The notes under the pieces are model-generated. The model saw only the letters and a list, made by a program, of their open reading frames with translations. It ran no database searches and was not told where the DNA came from. From Paenibacillus tengchongensis (GTDB lineage: Bacteria > Bacillota > Bacilli > Paenibacillales > Paenibacillaceae), in NCBI RefSeq assembly GCF_008973665.1, contig NZ_WACP01000005.1, positions 327,216 to 391,215 on the forward strand: a stretch of 64,000 nt of DNA. The letters run 5' to 3'. Shown here piece after piece: positions 46,263 through 56,110 of the stretch. Numbering within the stretch: the first letter of the stretch is position 1; every line of letters starts with the position of its first letter. The position numbers were made by a program, and so were the translations under genes.

Positions 46263-47285
46263 TTATTTCACAAGCACAGATTTACGGGCGACGAGGGTAG
46301 GCGGGATGTACATACGCAGCATTTCCCTGCAAGGACCTTTCTGAGATAGCAGCAGACTGGCGGCGGCCTCGCACATCTGCTCTTTCTCTACCCGCATGGT
46401 GGTCATAGCCAGTCCGCTCTCTTCCTCGTAATGAAGATCGTCAAAGCCGACGACGGAGATATCCTCCGGCACGCTCAGTCCGCGCTTGCGCAGCTGCCTT
46501 GCCAGGAGATACGCAATCCGGTCGTTGCCGCAGAAGAACGCCGAAGGATATTCATCTGCAGCATTCAGGTAAGCCTCAATCTCCTGTTCCGTTTGCCGGA
46601 AGCCGGCGGAATACGTCAGCACCTGCTTCATTTCAAGCTCACAGCCCGCTTCCTGCATGGCCCGCCAGTAACCGAGCCAGCGTTCCTCATGGCTGGTCGT
46701 CAGGTTGGCCGGGCCGATAAAGCCGATGCTCCGGTGGCCGGACCGGAGCAGCATCGACACCGCTTCATAGGCCCCTTCCATATTGGCGGAAGTGACCGCC
46801 GGACAGGGCAGATCCCGGTGGTAGGAATCGAACATCACCAGCGGCGTCTTCAGCTCCCAGACGAGTCTGGCATACGCCTGCTCCACGATTCCGAACAGAA
46901 TGATGCCTGTATAGGAGATCTCTTTGCACTGGCGCGGCAGCTGCAGACGTTCCTCCATTTCGCGGCCGATGGGGGCAATTACTGCGCTGAGGCCCCGCTT
47001 GCGGATACTCTTCTCCAGTCCCCAGATCAGATCATGATAGAACCGGAAATGATCGTTGTCCTGATAGCTCATGACCCGCTCCGGTACCAGAACGAGCACA
47101 TTCCCGCCGGCCGGCGGCTGCCCGGCATATTCGCCGTAGCCCATCTCCCTTGCCGTACTCAGAATGCGGTAGCGCATCTCTTCGCTGACGCCCTTCTTGT
47201 CCTGCAGGGCGAGCGATACAGCATTCTTGGAAATATTCAGCCGGTCGGCGATATCCTGCATGGATATTCTCTTCTTACGGGCCAT
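46263..47285 (-). CDS. LacI-family transcriptional regulator
   Basis: About 340 residues. Helix-turn-helix RISMQDIADRLNISKNAVSL with the following LSTAREMGYGEY hinge, then a PBP1-like sensor domain containing PSAFFCGNDRIAYLLARQL and EDISVVGFDDL. Start at ATG 47285 (MARKKR), with AAAGGATTG upstream; a TTG at 47306 is in frame. Divergent from the ROK kinase/manA operon, which it probably controls. It is the third sugar regulator in the locus. Stops 67 bp before the GntR/LacI-hybrid start region. Confidence 0.9.
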   Translation of the reverse strand: MARKKRISMQDIADRLNISKNAVSLALQDKKGVSEEMRYRILSTAREMGYGEYAGQPPAGGNVLVLVPERVMSYQDNDHFRFYHDLIWGLEKSIRKRGLSAVIAPIGREMEERLQLPRQCKEISYTGIILFGIVEQAYARLVWELKTPLVMFDSYHRDLPCPAVTSANMEGAYEAVSMLLRSGHRSIGFIGPANLTTSHEERWLGYWRAMQEAGCELEMKQVLTYSAGFRQTEQEIEAYLNAADEYPSAFFCGNDRIAYLLARQLRKRGLSVPEDISVVGFDDLHYEEESGLAMTTMRVEKEQMCEAAASLLLSQKGPCREMLRMYIPPTLVARKSVLVK

Positions 47286-47333
47286 TGATCTTTTCAATCC
47301 TTTCAATCCGTGATAAGCTTAAGCCAAATTTAC

Positions 47334-47386
47334 TTTACAAACATCAGTTTTGTCAAGTTTGTCAAGTTATATTCCACTTTTAAACA
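47334..47386 (+). promoter_or_regulatory. Divergent promoter/operator region, LacI gene versus ROK/manA
   Basis: ACAAAC and GTTTTGT (47337-47353) form an inverted pair; TTGTCAAG is directly repeated at 47350 and 47359. TTGTCA at 47359 with TAAACA at 47381 (16-bp spacing) is a possible promoter for the kinase gene. Confidence 0.4.
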
Positions 47387-47420
47387 GTACACTTGAATGA
47401 TGAATCAGGAGGAACTATCC

Positions 47421-48338
47421 GTGAACTACGCAATGGGTATCGACATTGGCGGGACGAAGACCGCGCTTGGCCTCGTCTCCAACGACGGGCAGATGTTATC
47501 CAAGGCTTCACTCACCACCGACTTATCTATCCCCCCCTCTGACATGGTTGACAAGATCGCCGAAGCGGCTAACCGGTTATTGGCGGATCAAGGCTTGCAG
47601 CAGGCAGACCTGCAGGGCATCGGCATCGGGGCGCCCGGTCCGCTGAATACGAAGCTGGGGCAGATCGCCGAGCCTCCCAACCTGCGAAGCTGGTGGAGCT
47701 TCCCGGTGGTGCAGGAGTTTAAGCGTCACTTTGAGGTGCCGATTGTGCTGGAGAATGACGCTACGGCCGCGGCCCTCGCGGAGAAATGGCTCGGCGCAGC
47801 CAAGGCTGCGGACCATTTCGTGTACATCACGATCAGCACCGGCATCGGGGCGGGCATTTACAGCCACGGCCGGCTGATAACCGGCGCTACGGGCAATGCC
47901 GGCGATATCGGGCATATGGCGATTGATGCCAGCGGCCCGGTCTGCAGCTGCGGCCAGCGCGGCTGCTTCGAATATGTGGCCTCCGGGACAGCCATCGCCA
48001 GAGAAGCCAGCTACCTGCTTGGACGTCCGGTGACATCCAAGGAAGTCTTCGAGCTGGCTTTGGCCGGCGGTGACCCCGCCATGGAGGCGCTCGTTAACCG
48101 CGTGTTCGGCTACATCGGTACCGGCTGCGTGACCATGATCAACACCTTCGACCCCGAGCTGCTGGTGATCGGCGGCGGAGTTTCCCAGATCGGCGCGCCT
48201 TTGTTCGATGCGGTGCGCAACTATGTGGGGCGTTACGCGCTGAACCCTTCCGGACGCAGCACCCGCATCGTCCCTGCAGCCCTGCAGCAGGATGCCGGAC
48301 TGATCGGTGCAGCCGCACTCATTCATACCCAATATTAG
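47421..48338 (+). CDS. ROK-family sugar kinase (probable mannokinase/glucokinase)
   Basis: About 305 residues. ATP-binding GIDIGGTKTALGLV at the start, ENDATAAALAEKW with the catalytic Asp, and the ROK zinc site with CSCGQRGCFEYVASG. No DNA-binding domain, so it is an enzyme and not a repressor. Directly followed by manA, which argues for mannose as substrate (mannose to mannose-6-phosphate). Start at GTG 47421, eight bases after AGGAGG; an in-frame ATG at 47397 lies before that site. Confidence 0.9.
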   Translation: MNYAMGIDIGGTKTALGLVSNDGQMLSKASLTTDLSIPPSDMVDKIAEAANRLLADQGLQQADLQGIGIGAPGPLNTKLGQIAEPPNLRSWWSFPVVQEFKRHFEVPIVLENDATAAALAEKWLGAAKAADHFVYITISTGIGAGIYSHGRLITGATGNAGDIGHMAIDASGPVCSCGQRGCFEYVASGTAIAREASYLLGRPVTSKEVFELALAGGDPAMEALVNRVFGYIGTGCVTMINTFDPELLVIGGGVSQIGAPLFDAVRNYVGRYALNPSGRSTRIVPAALQQDAGLIGAAALIHTQY

Positions 48339-48355
48339 AACAGGAGTGTTATTCC

Positions 48356-49300
48356 ATGAATCAGCCTATCTATTTGCAGCCGGTCTTCCAGGAACGGATC
48401 TGGGGCGGAACGAAGCTGCGTGATTTGTTCGGGTATTCCATTCCCAATGATTCCACCGGCGAATGCTGGGCCATCTCGGCGCACCCAAACGGACAGAGTA
48501 CGGTCAAAGCCGGGCCTTACCAGGGCCTGCCGCTTGGCGAATTATGGACTTCGCACCCGGAATTGTTCCGTTCCCAATCCCCGGTGTTCCCGCTGCTCAT
48601 CAAGCTGCTTGATGCTTCGGATGATCTGTCGGTGCAGGTGCATCCCGATGATGAATATGCCGGCAAGCACGAGAACGGCGAGCTGGGCAAGACGGAATGC
48701 TGGTACATTGTCGCTGCGGAGCCCGGTGCGGCTATCATCTACGGCCACGCGGCCACTTCCCGGGCCGAACTGGAACAGATGATCTACAGCGGGGAATGGG
48801 ATGACCTGCTGACCAAAGTTCCTGTGCAGCCAGGGGACTTCTTCTATGTACCGAGCGGCACCATTCATGCCCTCGGCAAAGGGATTGTCGTTCTGGAAAC
48901 CCAGCAAAGCTCCGACACGACCTACCGCGTCTACGATTATGACCGCCGGGACAAAGAAGGTAACCTGCGTGAGCTTCATCTGGACAAGGCCATTGACGTA
49001 ACGGCCATTCCGCAGGTATACGAGCGGACAGAATACACCACCGATGAGGTTGACGGTCTGGTCAAGACCCCTTTTGTGGCCAACTCCTTCTTCACTGTCC
49101 AGAAATGGGAAATCTCCGGGAACGCCGCTCTGCCGGAGCAGGAGAAATACACCCTTGTCAGCGTTATCGAAGGTAAGGGCTGCCTGCGCACCCCAAGCGA
49201 TGAATACACACTGAACAAAGGCGATCATCTCATCCTTCCGGCCGGATTCGGGGCTTACGGGCTCGAAGGGGAGCTTCGGCTTATCGTTTCGCAGGAATAA
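48356..49300 (+). CDS. manA: Mannose-6-phosphate isomerase, class I
   Basis: 314 residues, the short bacterial class I type. Zinc ligands are visible in DLSVQVHPDDEYA (Gln and His), GKTECWYI (Glu) and SGTIHALGKGI (His); early F-Q-E-R-I-W-G-G-T-K-L is also typical. It converts mannose-6-phosphate to fructose-6-phosphate. It lies 17 bp after the ROK kinase gene with AGGAGTG before the ATG, forming the metabolic end of the alpha-mannoside pathway. Confidence 0.95.
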   Translation: MNQPIYLQPVFQERIWGGTKLRDLFGYSIPNDSTGECWAISAHPNGQSTVKAGPYQGLPLGELWTSHPELFRSQSPVFPLLIKLLDASDDLSVQVHPDDEYAGKHENGELGKTECWYIVAAEPGAAIIYGHAATSRAELEQMIYSGEWDDLLTKVPVQPGDFFYVPSGTIHALGKGIVVLETQQSSDTTYRVYDYDRRDKEGNLRELHLDKAIDVTAIPQVYERTEYTTDEVDGLVKTPFVANSFFTVQKWEISGNAALPEQEKYTLVSVIEGKGCLRTPSDEYTLNKGDHLILPAGFGAYGLEGELRLIVSQE

Positions 49301-49370
49301 CAATCGCTTCTGCTGCCGGGAGTAGAGTATAGTAGGAGTAGCTAATAATAGATTCCAGGAGGCTACAGCC

Positions 49371-49772
49371 ATGTCCAAGGAGATTTGGATTAACCTGCCG
49401 GTCAAGGATGTTGTAAAGTCCACTGCCTTTTACAATGAGATTGGATTTCCAGCGTCGAATGTGGGTCACGAGAGAGCCAAGCTTGACGTGGGACAAACCC
49501 CTATTCTGCTGTTCCCGGAGGCAGCGTTCGAGAAATTCACAGGTTCGAACACCGCAGACACTTCCCATAGCGCAGAAGTCATATTTTCTGTTGGCGCTGA
49601 CAGCAGAGAAGAAGTTGATGCCATTATCCGGCAAGTAGAACTTGCCGGGGGAAGCATCTTTGGCCGGCCGGGCGACATTGACGGCTGGATGTACGGCGCA
49701 GGCTTTGCCGACCCGGACGGTCACCGCTGGAACCTGCTGTACATGGATGAGAGCAAGATGCCGAGAAGCTAA
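49371..49772 (+). CDS. VOC-superfamily (glyoxalase/bleomycin-resistance fold) protein
   Basis: 133 residues with two beta-alpha-beta-beta-beta halves: KEIWINLPVKDVVKSTAFYN in the first, and GADSREEVDAIIRQVELAGG plus YGAGFADPDGHRWNLLYMDE in the second. Such proteins bind a metal and act as small dioxygenases, isomerases or drug-binding proteins; substrate is not predictable. CAGGAGG precedes the ATG, and a strong terminator follows. Confidence 0.85.
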   Translation: MSKEIWINLPVKDVVKSTAFYNEIGFPASNVGHERAKLDVGQTPILLFPEAAFEKFTGSNTADTSHSAEVIFSVGADSREEVDAIIRQVELAGGSIFGRPGDIDGWMYGAGFADPDGHRWNLLYMDESKMPRS

Positions 49773-49778
49773 TATGGA

Positions 49779-49815
49779 AACGCCGGTCACCTGCTACAGG
49801 TTACCGGCGTTTTTT
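49779..49815 (+). terminator. Intrinsic terminator after VOC gene
   Basis: AACGCCGGT-ACCT pairs with AGGT-ACCGGCGTT (each arm carries one unpaired base), followed by TTTTT. Confidence 0.9.
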
Positions 49816-49853
49816 GTACCTGATGCCTAGAACGCAGGTATAGGCGAGTTAAC

Positions 49854-52190
49854 TTATAGCATCTGCTCCCCGATTGCCGGATCAAAGTCGGCTACGATCA
49901 GCATATCCATATGGCGGGCGTTCCGCAGCAGATAGTGGACGACACTCTCTTTAAGCAGGGTGTACCAGAGCGGCTTGCGGGATTGGCCGATAATAAGCTG
50001 CGTTGCCTGCACCTCGTTCATCCGGTGCAGCAGCTCCACGCGGATGGCCTTGCGGCTGCCGGTTTCCGCTACCTCCATGATTCCGCCCAGCCGCTCCGTC
50101 AGCTGCCGCAGCACCTCCAGCCGTTTCTGCTCATGCTCTGACCTGATACCGCCGCCATGGACATAATGCACATACCACTGCGCCTTGAGGCGGTGGGCGA
50201 TGCGGAAGCCGCGGCGGATCAGCCGCTCCGATCTTGCGCCCAGATCCACGCAGACGAAGATGACCTCACGCCTGCCCCACGGTCCGCGCAGCGAGGCCTC
50301 CCGGTCCCAGGCCTCCAGCCGTTCATCCACATCATCGGCAATTTCCCGCAAAGCCAGCTCCCGCAGAGCGATCAGATTGCCGATCTTAAAGAACGATTCC
50401 AGCGCCTGATGGATCTTCTCGGCCGCATAGATTTTCCCTTCGCGCATCCGTTCCTGAAGCATCTGCGGCGTCACATCGATCAGCTCCACTTCATCCGCCA
50501 GCTTGAGGACGGCGTCAGGCACCGTCTCGCGGACGCGCACCCCGGTCAGCTGCTCCACCGCATCATTCAGACTCTCCAGATGCTGGACGTTGACCGTCGT
50601 AATCACGGAGATGCCGTTCTCCAGCAGCCGGACTACATCCTCGTACCGCTTTCGGGTCCGGCTTCCCGGCACATTGGTATGCGCCAGCTCATCGACCAGC
50701 ACGACCTCGGGGCAGCGGGCAATGATTGCGTCGGTGTCCATCTCCTCCAGGACCGTGTTCTGGTAGGAGACTTTGGCCCGGGGGATTAACGGCAGGCTGC
50801 CCACCTGCTTAATGGTTTCCTGGCGTCCGTGCGTTTCCAGCAGACCGATGACAACATCAATCCCTTTGCCCAGCAGGATATTGCCTTCCTGGAGCATTTT
50901 GTAGGTCTTGCCTACCCCGGGTGCCGCTCCAATATACACCTTGAAGGTGCCGCGGCCCATCGTTCGGATTCTTCGCTCCATCTCTTTGCTGCTAAGCCGG
51001 TGAAACGGCTCCTCCTGCCGTTCCGGCCTGGCTTTGACAGGCAAAATACGTTCCCCCTCCTGCTCTGCCCGGTCGGCCATGACGAAGATGTCGATGTTCC
51101 TGGTCCTTCGAAGCACCCGGTTAACAATCGAGCCCTGCCGGTGCTCCTGCCAGCGGCTCTTCTTGGAATGGCCCAGCACAATCCGGGTCACGTTGTTGCG
51201 GATGGCGTAGCGGACAAGCACAGTCGGCAGCTTGCGGCTATGCAGCAGCGGAAGCTCCTCGAACCGGCCGTCCACTTTCTCCGTCAGCTTGCGGACCTCG
51301 CGCTTAAAAGCCTGCTGCTCCTTCGTCAGCTTCCGTTTGGACAGGACAAAGCTCACCACCAGCAGATCGCCGTTCAGCCGCTTGGCAATCTGCTGCCCCC
51401 GGCGCACATGCAGCGACCCGTTCCAATGATACTGGGCGGAGACGAGAATGCGTTCAATCGCCCCCGAAGGACCGATCAGGCCCTGCTGCTCCCGGTGCTT
51501 CTCCAGGGTATCGTTCACACCCTCCGCGACCAGCCGCAGTGAAATTTCGCGCAGCACCCCGAGATTGCCGCGGCGCGCCATGGCCGGGTGCGTCCCCTCG
51601 CCCAGCACCCCCTCGTCGATCCGGCTGAGGATCGTTTCTGGAGAGACATCAATAAGCTGGACTTCGTCGGCCAGTTCCAGTGTATCCTGCGGAACCGTCT
51701 CTTCCGCGCGGATGCCGGTCATTTTCAGGACAATCTCCCCGACCCCTGCCAGCTCGTATGCATTAATCGTAGTAATCACACTGATTCCCTGATCCAGCAG
51801 AAACCGGATATCCTCCAGCCGTGTGGGGAACCGGGCGCCTTCACGGTTACGGTGGGCCAGGCTGTCCACCAGCACTACCTCCGGGTTGCGCTCCAGCAAA
51901 GCATCAACGGGAAGGTCCTTCTGCTCCTTGCCGTCCTTCCACCAATGGATGCTGGGCACCCGCTCGAGATCCAGCAGCTGCTGCACCGTATCCGAACGCT
52001 GCATCGTCGACACTGCGCTGACCACCACATCGATCCCCTGCTGCTTCAGCGACCGGCCTTCCTTCAGCATATGATAGGTTTTGCCCGCGCCGCTTACCGA
52101 GCCGATCACAATTTTCAGCCTACCCCGGTGCAGTTTGTAAATGGAATAGAGAATTTCTTCCGGTGATTTGCGTTGATATGGCGGTACCAT
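49854..52190 (-). CDS. Tandem KdpD N-terminal (sensor) protein without a histidine kinase
   Basis: About 778 residues made of two copies of the KdpD cytoplasmic unit (KdpD ATP-binding domain plus a Usp-like domain). Unit 1 (about 21-375) has Walker A GSVSGAGKT (30-38) but an altered Walker B (VVLVDSLAHRN). Unit 2 (about 415-778) has canonical GAAPGVGKTYKML (421-429) and VVLVDELAHTN. The membrane helices, dimerisation domain and kinase of true KdpD are absent, and no kdpFABC or kdpE is adjacent. In KdpD this unit senses K+ status, ATP and in some species c-di-AMP. Start ATG 52190 follows CGGAGG. Confidence 0.88.
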   Translation of the reverse strand: MVPPYQRKSPEEILYSIYKLHRGRLKIVIGSVSGAGKTYHMLKEGRSLKQQGIDVVVSAVSTMQRSDTVQQLLDLERVPSIHWWKDGKEQKDLPVDALLERNPEVVLVDSLAHRNREGARFPTRLEDIRFLLDQGISVITTINAYELAGVGEIVLKMTGIRAEETVPQDTLELADEVQLIDVSPETILSRIDEGVLGEGTHPAMARRGNLGVLREISLRLVAEGVNDTLEKHREQQGLIGPSGAIERILVSAQYHWNGSLHVRRGQQIAKRLNGDLLVVSFVLSKRKLTKEQQAFKREVRKLTEKVDGRFEELPLLHSRKLPTVLVRYAIRNNVTRIVLGHSKKSRWQEHRQGSIVNRVLRRTRNIDIFVMADRAEQEGERILPVKARPERQEEPFHRLSSKEMERRIRTMGRGTFKVYIGAAPGVGKTYKMLQEGNILLGKGIDVVIGLLETHGRQETIKQVGSLPLIPRAKVSYQNTVLEEMDTDAIIARCPEVVLVDELAHTNVPGSRTRKRYEDVVRLLENGISVITTVNVQHLESLNDAVEQLTGVRVRETVPDAVLKLADEVELIDVTPQMLQERMREGKIYAAEKIHQALESFFKIGNLIALRELALREIADDVDERLEAWDREASLRGPWGRREVIFVCVDLGARSERLIRRGFRIAHRLKAQWYVHYVHGGGIRSEHEQKRLEVLRQLTERLGGIMEVAETGSRKAIRVELLHRMNEVQATQLIIGQSRKPLWYTLLKESVVHYLLRNARHMDMLIVADFDPAIGEQML

Positions 52191-52412
52191 TTCTTCCTCC
52201 GTTTTTCGTATGGGCATAAATGGCCCGGATGCCGGGAACCAGACCCTGTTTTGCTGCGAGTATATCATTCAGGGGATCAGCGTGGGATTAAGAGTCCGGC
52301 CGCAGCATTAGGATGGTATAAAGATCAATCCGTCCACCATAAAGCAGAGCATTGGCCTGGGAGCCGAATGCAGATGTTTTGCGGAGACCCCAATATCTGT
52401 GTCCCGGCGCAC

Positions 52413-52446
52413 CAAAAAACACGGCAGCCTGTAAAGGCTGCCGTGC
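52413..52446 (-). terminator. Intrinsic terminator after nrdF
   Basis: CACGGCAGCC and GGCTGCCGTG form a perfect stem; six T follow on the minus strand. Confidence 0.9.
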
Positions 52447-52458
52447 ACATGGTAATCG

Positions 52459-53418
52459 TTAGAAATTAAAATCCTCATCCCGCAAAGGCTCCACATTCAG
52501 CGCCCGCACGTAGCCGTTGCCCTTCTTGGAGAAGAAATCATGCTGCTTCGTGTGCGTGCTGATGCCGTTGAACACGATCGGATTGACTTCCTCGTCTTCA
52601 AACAGCGGGTCGAAGCCGAGATTCATCATCGCTTTATTGGCATTGTAGCGCAGGAAAATCTTCACTTCATCCACCAGGCCGATGGAGGTGTAAATCTGTT
52701 CCGTATATTGCTCTTCATTGGCATGAAGGAAGCGCAGCAGCCCAACCAAACGCTGGTAAAGCTCCTGCTGCTCCTCCTCGTCCAGCTCATTGTAAATTTC
52801 CTGGGCCAGCACCCCGACATACACCCCGTGGATGCTTTCATCGCGCAGGATCAGGTCAATGATTTCTCCGCTGCAGGTAAGCTTGCCCTGACCCGCCAGA
52901 TAGAGCGGGTAGAAGAAGCCGCTGTAGAAGAGGTAGCTTTCCAGCAGAACGGATGCGGCCATGGCCATGAAGAGGTCTTTTTTCGTATGAATATTGTTGT
53001 AGTACTGCTGAATCGTCTCTGCTTTGGTCTGCAGATGCGCATTCTCTTCAACCCAGCGGAAGACTGCGTCAATCTCTTCGGTAGCAGCCAGTGTAGTGAA
53101 TATGCTGCTGTACGACTTGGCATGAATCTGCTCCATCATGGCCATAAAGCCGAGGACCGCCTTGCGCTGCAGCCCGTCGACATGCTCCAGAATCTGCGGC
53201 ATCCCCACGCCGCCCTGAATGGTATCGAGCAGCGTCAGGCCGCCGAGCACCTTCATATAAGCATCCTTTTCCAGCTCGCTGAGGGTTACCCACGTCATTT
53301 TATCGTCGGATAAAGGAATTTCATCGTCTGTCCAAAATTGCATAATGTTCTGGTTCCAGAACATCATGGTGAAGTCGTCGTCCGGGCGGTTCCAGTTGAC
53401 CGCTTGAATTGCTGGCAT
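52459..53418 (-). CDS. nrdF: Class Ib ribonucleotide reductase, beta subunit
   Basis: 319 residues, class Ib size. Di-metal and radical region: [32 protein letters not shown] (Glu, His and the radical-site Tyr) and [18 protein letters not shown]. It carries the Mn/Fe-tyrosyl radical for NrdE. GAAGGAG precedes the ATG; 25 bp after the nrdE stop and followed by a strong terminator. Confidence 0.95.
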   Translation of the reverse strand: MPAIQAVNWNRPDDDFTMMFWNQNIMQFWTDDEIPLSDDKMTWVTLSELEKDAYMKVLGGLTLLDTIQGGVGMPQILEHVDGLQRKAVLGFMAMMEQIHAKSYSSIFTTLAATEEIDAVFRWVEENAHLQTKAETIQQYYNNIHTKKDLFMAMAASVLLESYLFYSGFFYPLYLAGQGKLTCSGEIIDLILRDESIHGVYVGVLAQEIYNELDEEEQQELYQRLVGLLRFLHANEEQYTEQIYTSIGLVDEVKIFLRYNANKAMMNLGFDPLFEDEEVNPIVFNGISTHTKQHDFFSKKGNGYVRALNVEPLRDEDFNF

Positions 53419-53443
53419 AGTTCTGAGTCTCCTTCGGATAACA

Positions 53444-55528
53444 TTAGATCGAGCAGGTCAGGCATTCTTCCACAGACAGCTTTTTGGTGCGGGTATAGTA
53501 CAGGGATTTCAGCCCCTTGTGGGCGGCGTACAGATAGCAGCGGGCCAGTTCCCGCGTAGTCACGTCGCTGTTCACGTGCAGGACGGCCGAAATGCCCTGG
53601 TCGATATGCGGCTGGATTTCGGCGATCAGATCAATGACCTTGAACTGGTCCATCTGATACGCGGATTTATAAAAGAACAGATTATCCTTGCGCAGATAAG
53701 GCATCGGATAATAAGTTGTAGAGTTCGCGTAGGTCCGTGTCTCGATCTGCTCTACGACAGGCATTACGCTGGAGGTCGCATTCTGGATATAGGAAATGCT
53801 CGCTGTCGGTGCAATCGCCAGACGGTATGCATGATAGAGCCCGTGCTTCATCACGTTCTCCTTCAGCGCCTTCCAGTCTTCCGGTCCCGGAATGTCCATG
53901 CCGCTGAACAGCTCCTGCACCCGCTCTGTTGCCGGACGGTAGTCCGTCTCCAGATAACGGCCGAAGTATTCGCCCGAAGCGTATTCCGACCCCTCAAAGC
54001 CATAGAACACCTCACCGGCAGCCTTGGCGATTTCCATGCTCTTCTCCAGCGAGTGATAGTTCATGGTCATGAAGAAGGTGCGCGCGAAATCCTTGGCCTC
54101 ATTGCTTTCATAGGCGATTTTATGCTTGGCGAAGAAGCCGTGCAGGTTCATTACTCCAAGGCCGACCGAATGCATCTCCCGGTTCGCTTTGGCAACGCCC
54201 GGCGCGTTGTCGATCCGGGTCATGTCGCTGACGGCGGTCAGGGCAACCATGCCTTCATGCACGGATTCCTTGATCTTGCCATGCTCCATCACGTTGACAA
54301 TATTGAGCGAGGCCAGGTTACAGCTGATATCGCGGCGGATCTGGTCGGGCTGGCCGTAGTCGGTAATTTCGGACGTCTCCTGCAGCTGGAAGATCTCGGT
54401 GCACAGATTGGACATCTTGATCTGGCCCACATTTTTCAGGGCATGGCCTTTGTTGGCATTGCTCTTGTTCATGATGTAGGGATAGCCGGACTCCAGCTGG
54501 GTCATGGCGATTTTGGTCAACATATCACGGGCGCTCATCACTGCCTTTTTCTTCACACGGTCGTCTGCGAGCAAGGTATCGTACATTTCGTCGAGATCCA
54601 TATCATCAAGGTGCTTGCCGTAAGCTTTGAACACACTATAAGGCGCAAATACATGCAGCTGCTCATTATTCTGAGCCAATTGATAGAAGCGGTTGGGTAC
54701 AATGAGTCCGATGGACAAGGTCTTCAGGCGGACTCTCTCATCGGCGTTGATCTTCTTGCTGTCCAGAAACTCCACGACATCCCAGCCGAAAATATTGTAG
54801 TACGCCGCACCCGAGCCTTTGCGCTGGCCCATCTGATCCGCATAGGAGAAGCCGTCCTCCATCAGCTTCAGCACCGGCATAATGCCTTTGGCTGCGCCTT
54901 CCACGCCTTTGATCGCTTCGCCGCGGGCCCGCAGCTTGGACAGGTTGACCGCTACGCCGCCGCCGACCTTGGAGAGCTGCATGCAGGTGTTCAGCACATA
55001 GTTGATCGAGTTCAGTGAATCATCCATCTCCAGCAGGAAGCAGGAGACCATCTCGCCGCGGCGGCTCTTGCCCGCATTCAGGAAGGTCGGCGTCGCCGGC
55101 TGCAGCCGCTGCTCCATCATCGAACGGGCGAGCATCCGGGCGGTTTCGGCATTGCCGCGCCCCAGATGCAGCGCTACAGCCGCGACCCGGTCCGGATAAT
55201 GCTCCAGGTAGGTCTTACGGTCATTGCTCTTCACTGCATAATCGGTATAGAACTTGGAGATGGCCATGTAAGATGGAAATTTAAAGTTATAGCTGTGTGT
55301 AATCGCAAATATCTCCGACACTTCTTCAGCCGCGTACTGCTTATAGAAGTCTTCGTAATAATCATTCTCTATCATATAATGGACCTGCTGGGCAGCATCC
55401 GTAAAGTTCAGGCTTCTGGCTTCCACGTCCTGCATGAATTCGGCCACGGCCTCGAGGTCCTTGTCCAACTGGAAGAATCCTTCGGCATCGCGTTTCACCA
55501 GCATGTTATTAAGTTCAATATGTCGCAA
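53444..55528 (-). CDS. nrdE: Class Ib ribonucleotide reductase, alpha subunit
   Basis: 694 residues, typical NrdE length. Contains [20 protein letters not shown] (an active-site Cys), NLCTEIF, and a C-terminal tail ending E-C-L-T-C-S-I with the redox-shuttle cysteines. It reduces ribonucleoside diphosphates for DNA synthesis. Start is TTG 55528, seven bases after GAGGAGTG, overlapping the end of nrdI by 14 bp. Middle gene of nrdIEF. Confidence 0.95.
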   Translation of the reverse strand: MRHIELNNMLVKRDAEGFFQLDKDLEAVAEFMQDVEARSLNFTDAAQQVHYMIENDYYEDFYKQYAAEEVSEIFAITHSYNFKFPSYMAISKFYTDYAVKSNDRKTYLEHYPDRVAAVALHLGRGNAETARMLARSMMEQRLQPATPTFLNAGKSRRGEMVSCFLLEMDDSLNSINYVLNTCMQLSKVGGGVAVNLSKLRARGEAIKGVEGAAKGIMPVLKLMEDGFSYADQMGQRKGSGAAYYNIFGWDVVEFLDSKKINADERVRLKTLSIGLIVPNRFYQLAQNNEQLHVFAPYSVFKAYGKHLDDMDLDEMYDTLLADDRVKKKAVMSARDMLTKIAMTQLESGYPYIMNKSNANKGHALKNVGQIKMSNLCTEIFQLQETSEITDYGQPDQIRRDISCNLASLNIVNVMEHGKIKESVHEGMVALTAVSDMTRIDNAPGVAKANREMHSVGLGVMNLHGFFAKHKIAYESNEAKDFARTFFMTMNYHSLEKSMEIAKAAGEVFYGFEGSEYASGEYFGRYLETDYRPATERVQELFSGMDIPGPEDWKALKENVMKHGLYHAYRLAIAPTASISYIQNATSSVMPVVEQIETRTYANSTTYYPMPYLRKDNLFFYKSAYQMDQFKVIDLIAEIQPHIDQGISAVLHVNSDVTTRELARCYLYAAHKGLKSLYYTRTKKLSVEECLTCSI

Positions 55529-55874
55529 CCAGGCTCACTCCTCTTTCAAATCTCTCTACATCGGTCTTCGTTCCGGACAGCTCGAATTTGCTGATGACCG
55601 GAACCTGGTACTGCTGCGAAATCAAATCCGCGCTCAGGGCAAACCGCTCTCCCCAGTTGCGGTTGCCGCTGGCGGATACGCCCTGCAGGTGTTTGGCATT
55701 GTGCTGCAGAAAGGCAGCTACCCTCTGGGGAATCTGGCCAAAACCCGTTGTATATGTAACCAGCACATAAGGTTCGTCAACCGTCATTTGCTCGTCGATC
55801 TGAACCGCCGGCAGCTTAAGCTTGGAAATAAACCGTTTGACGTTGCCCGTCTTGGAATCATAAACAATGAGCAT
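55515..55874 (-). CDS. nrdI: NrdI flavodoxin-like activator of NrdF
   Basis: About 119 residues: MLIVYDSKTGNVKRFISKL (FMN phosphate loop), YTTGFGQIPQRVAAFLQ and GNRNWGERFALSADLIS, as in NrdI. It supplies the oxidant for Mn-tyrosyl radical formation in NrdF. The ATG at 55874 follows AAGGAGG; upstream codons to 55916 overlap an NrdR box and are unlikely to be translated. First gene of the operon. Confidence 0.93.
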   Translation of the reverse strand: MLIVYDSKTGNVKRFISKLKLPAVQIDEQMTVDEPYVLVTYTTGFGQIPQRVAAFLQHNAKHLQGVSASGNRNWGERFALSADLISQQYQVPVISKFELSGTKTDVERFERGVSLVATY

Positions 55875-55915
55875 CGATGCCGCCTCCTTGAATCTATGGA
55901 AAAAGATGTTACCCA

Positions 55916-55956
55916 CTATATTTAGATGACTTTATCCATTTTACAACTATATATTG
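55916..55956 (-). promoter_or_regulatory. Two NrdR boxes before nrdIEF
   Basis: CTATATATTG (55947-55956) matches the NrdR core CWATATATWG; CTATATTTAG (55916-55925) differs at one base. They are 31 bp apart, three helical turns, as is usual for tandem NrdR boxes. They overlap a possible promoter (TTGTAA, 16 bp, TAAATA on the minus strand), so NrdR-dATP repression is expected. Confidence 0.8.
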
Positions 55957-56110
55957 AAAAGTCAATGTTCCATCTGTACCTTATTGCTAGAAGCGGTTAC
56001 ATCCGCAGGCTGCCACAACAGGTCCTTTCAGGGCTATCCCTTTGCAATGCCGCCTTCCTGTACGTTATTCTATTTTTTAATGTTAATCTTAACGGAAAGG
56101 ATTGAAGCAC

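Noticed and set aside
47421..48338. Calling this ROK protein a transcriptional repressor
   Set aside because: It lacks the N-terminal winged helix and keeps the zinc-site cysteines and catalytic Asp, so it is an enzyme; the repressor-type ROK is the one at 58613.
49854..52190. Annotating this gene as the KdpD sensor histidine kinase
   Set aside because: Neither membrane helices nor H, N, G1 or G2 kinase boxes exist in the sequence; only the N-terminal sensor units are present, twice.
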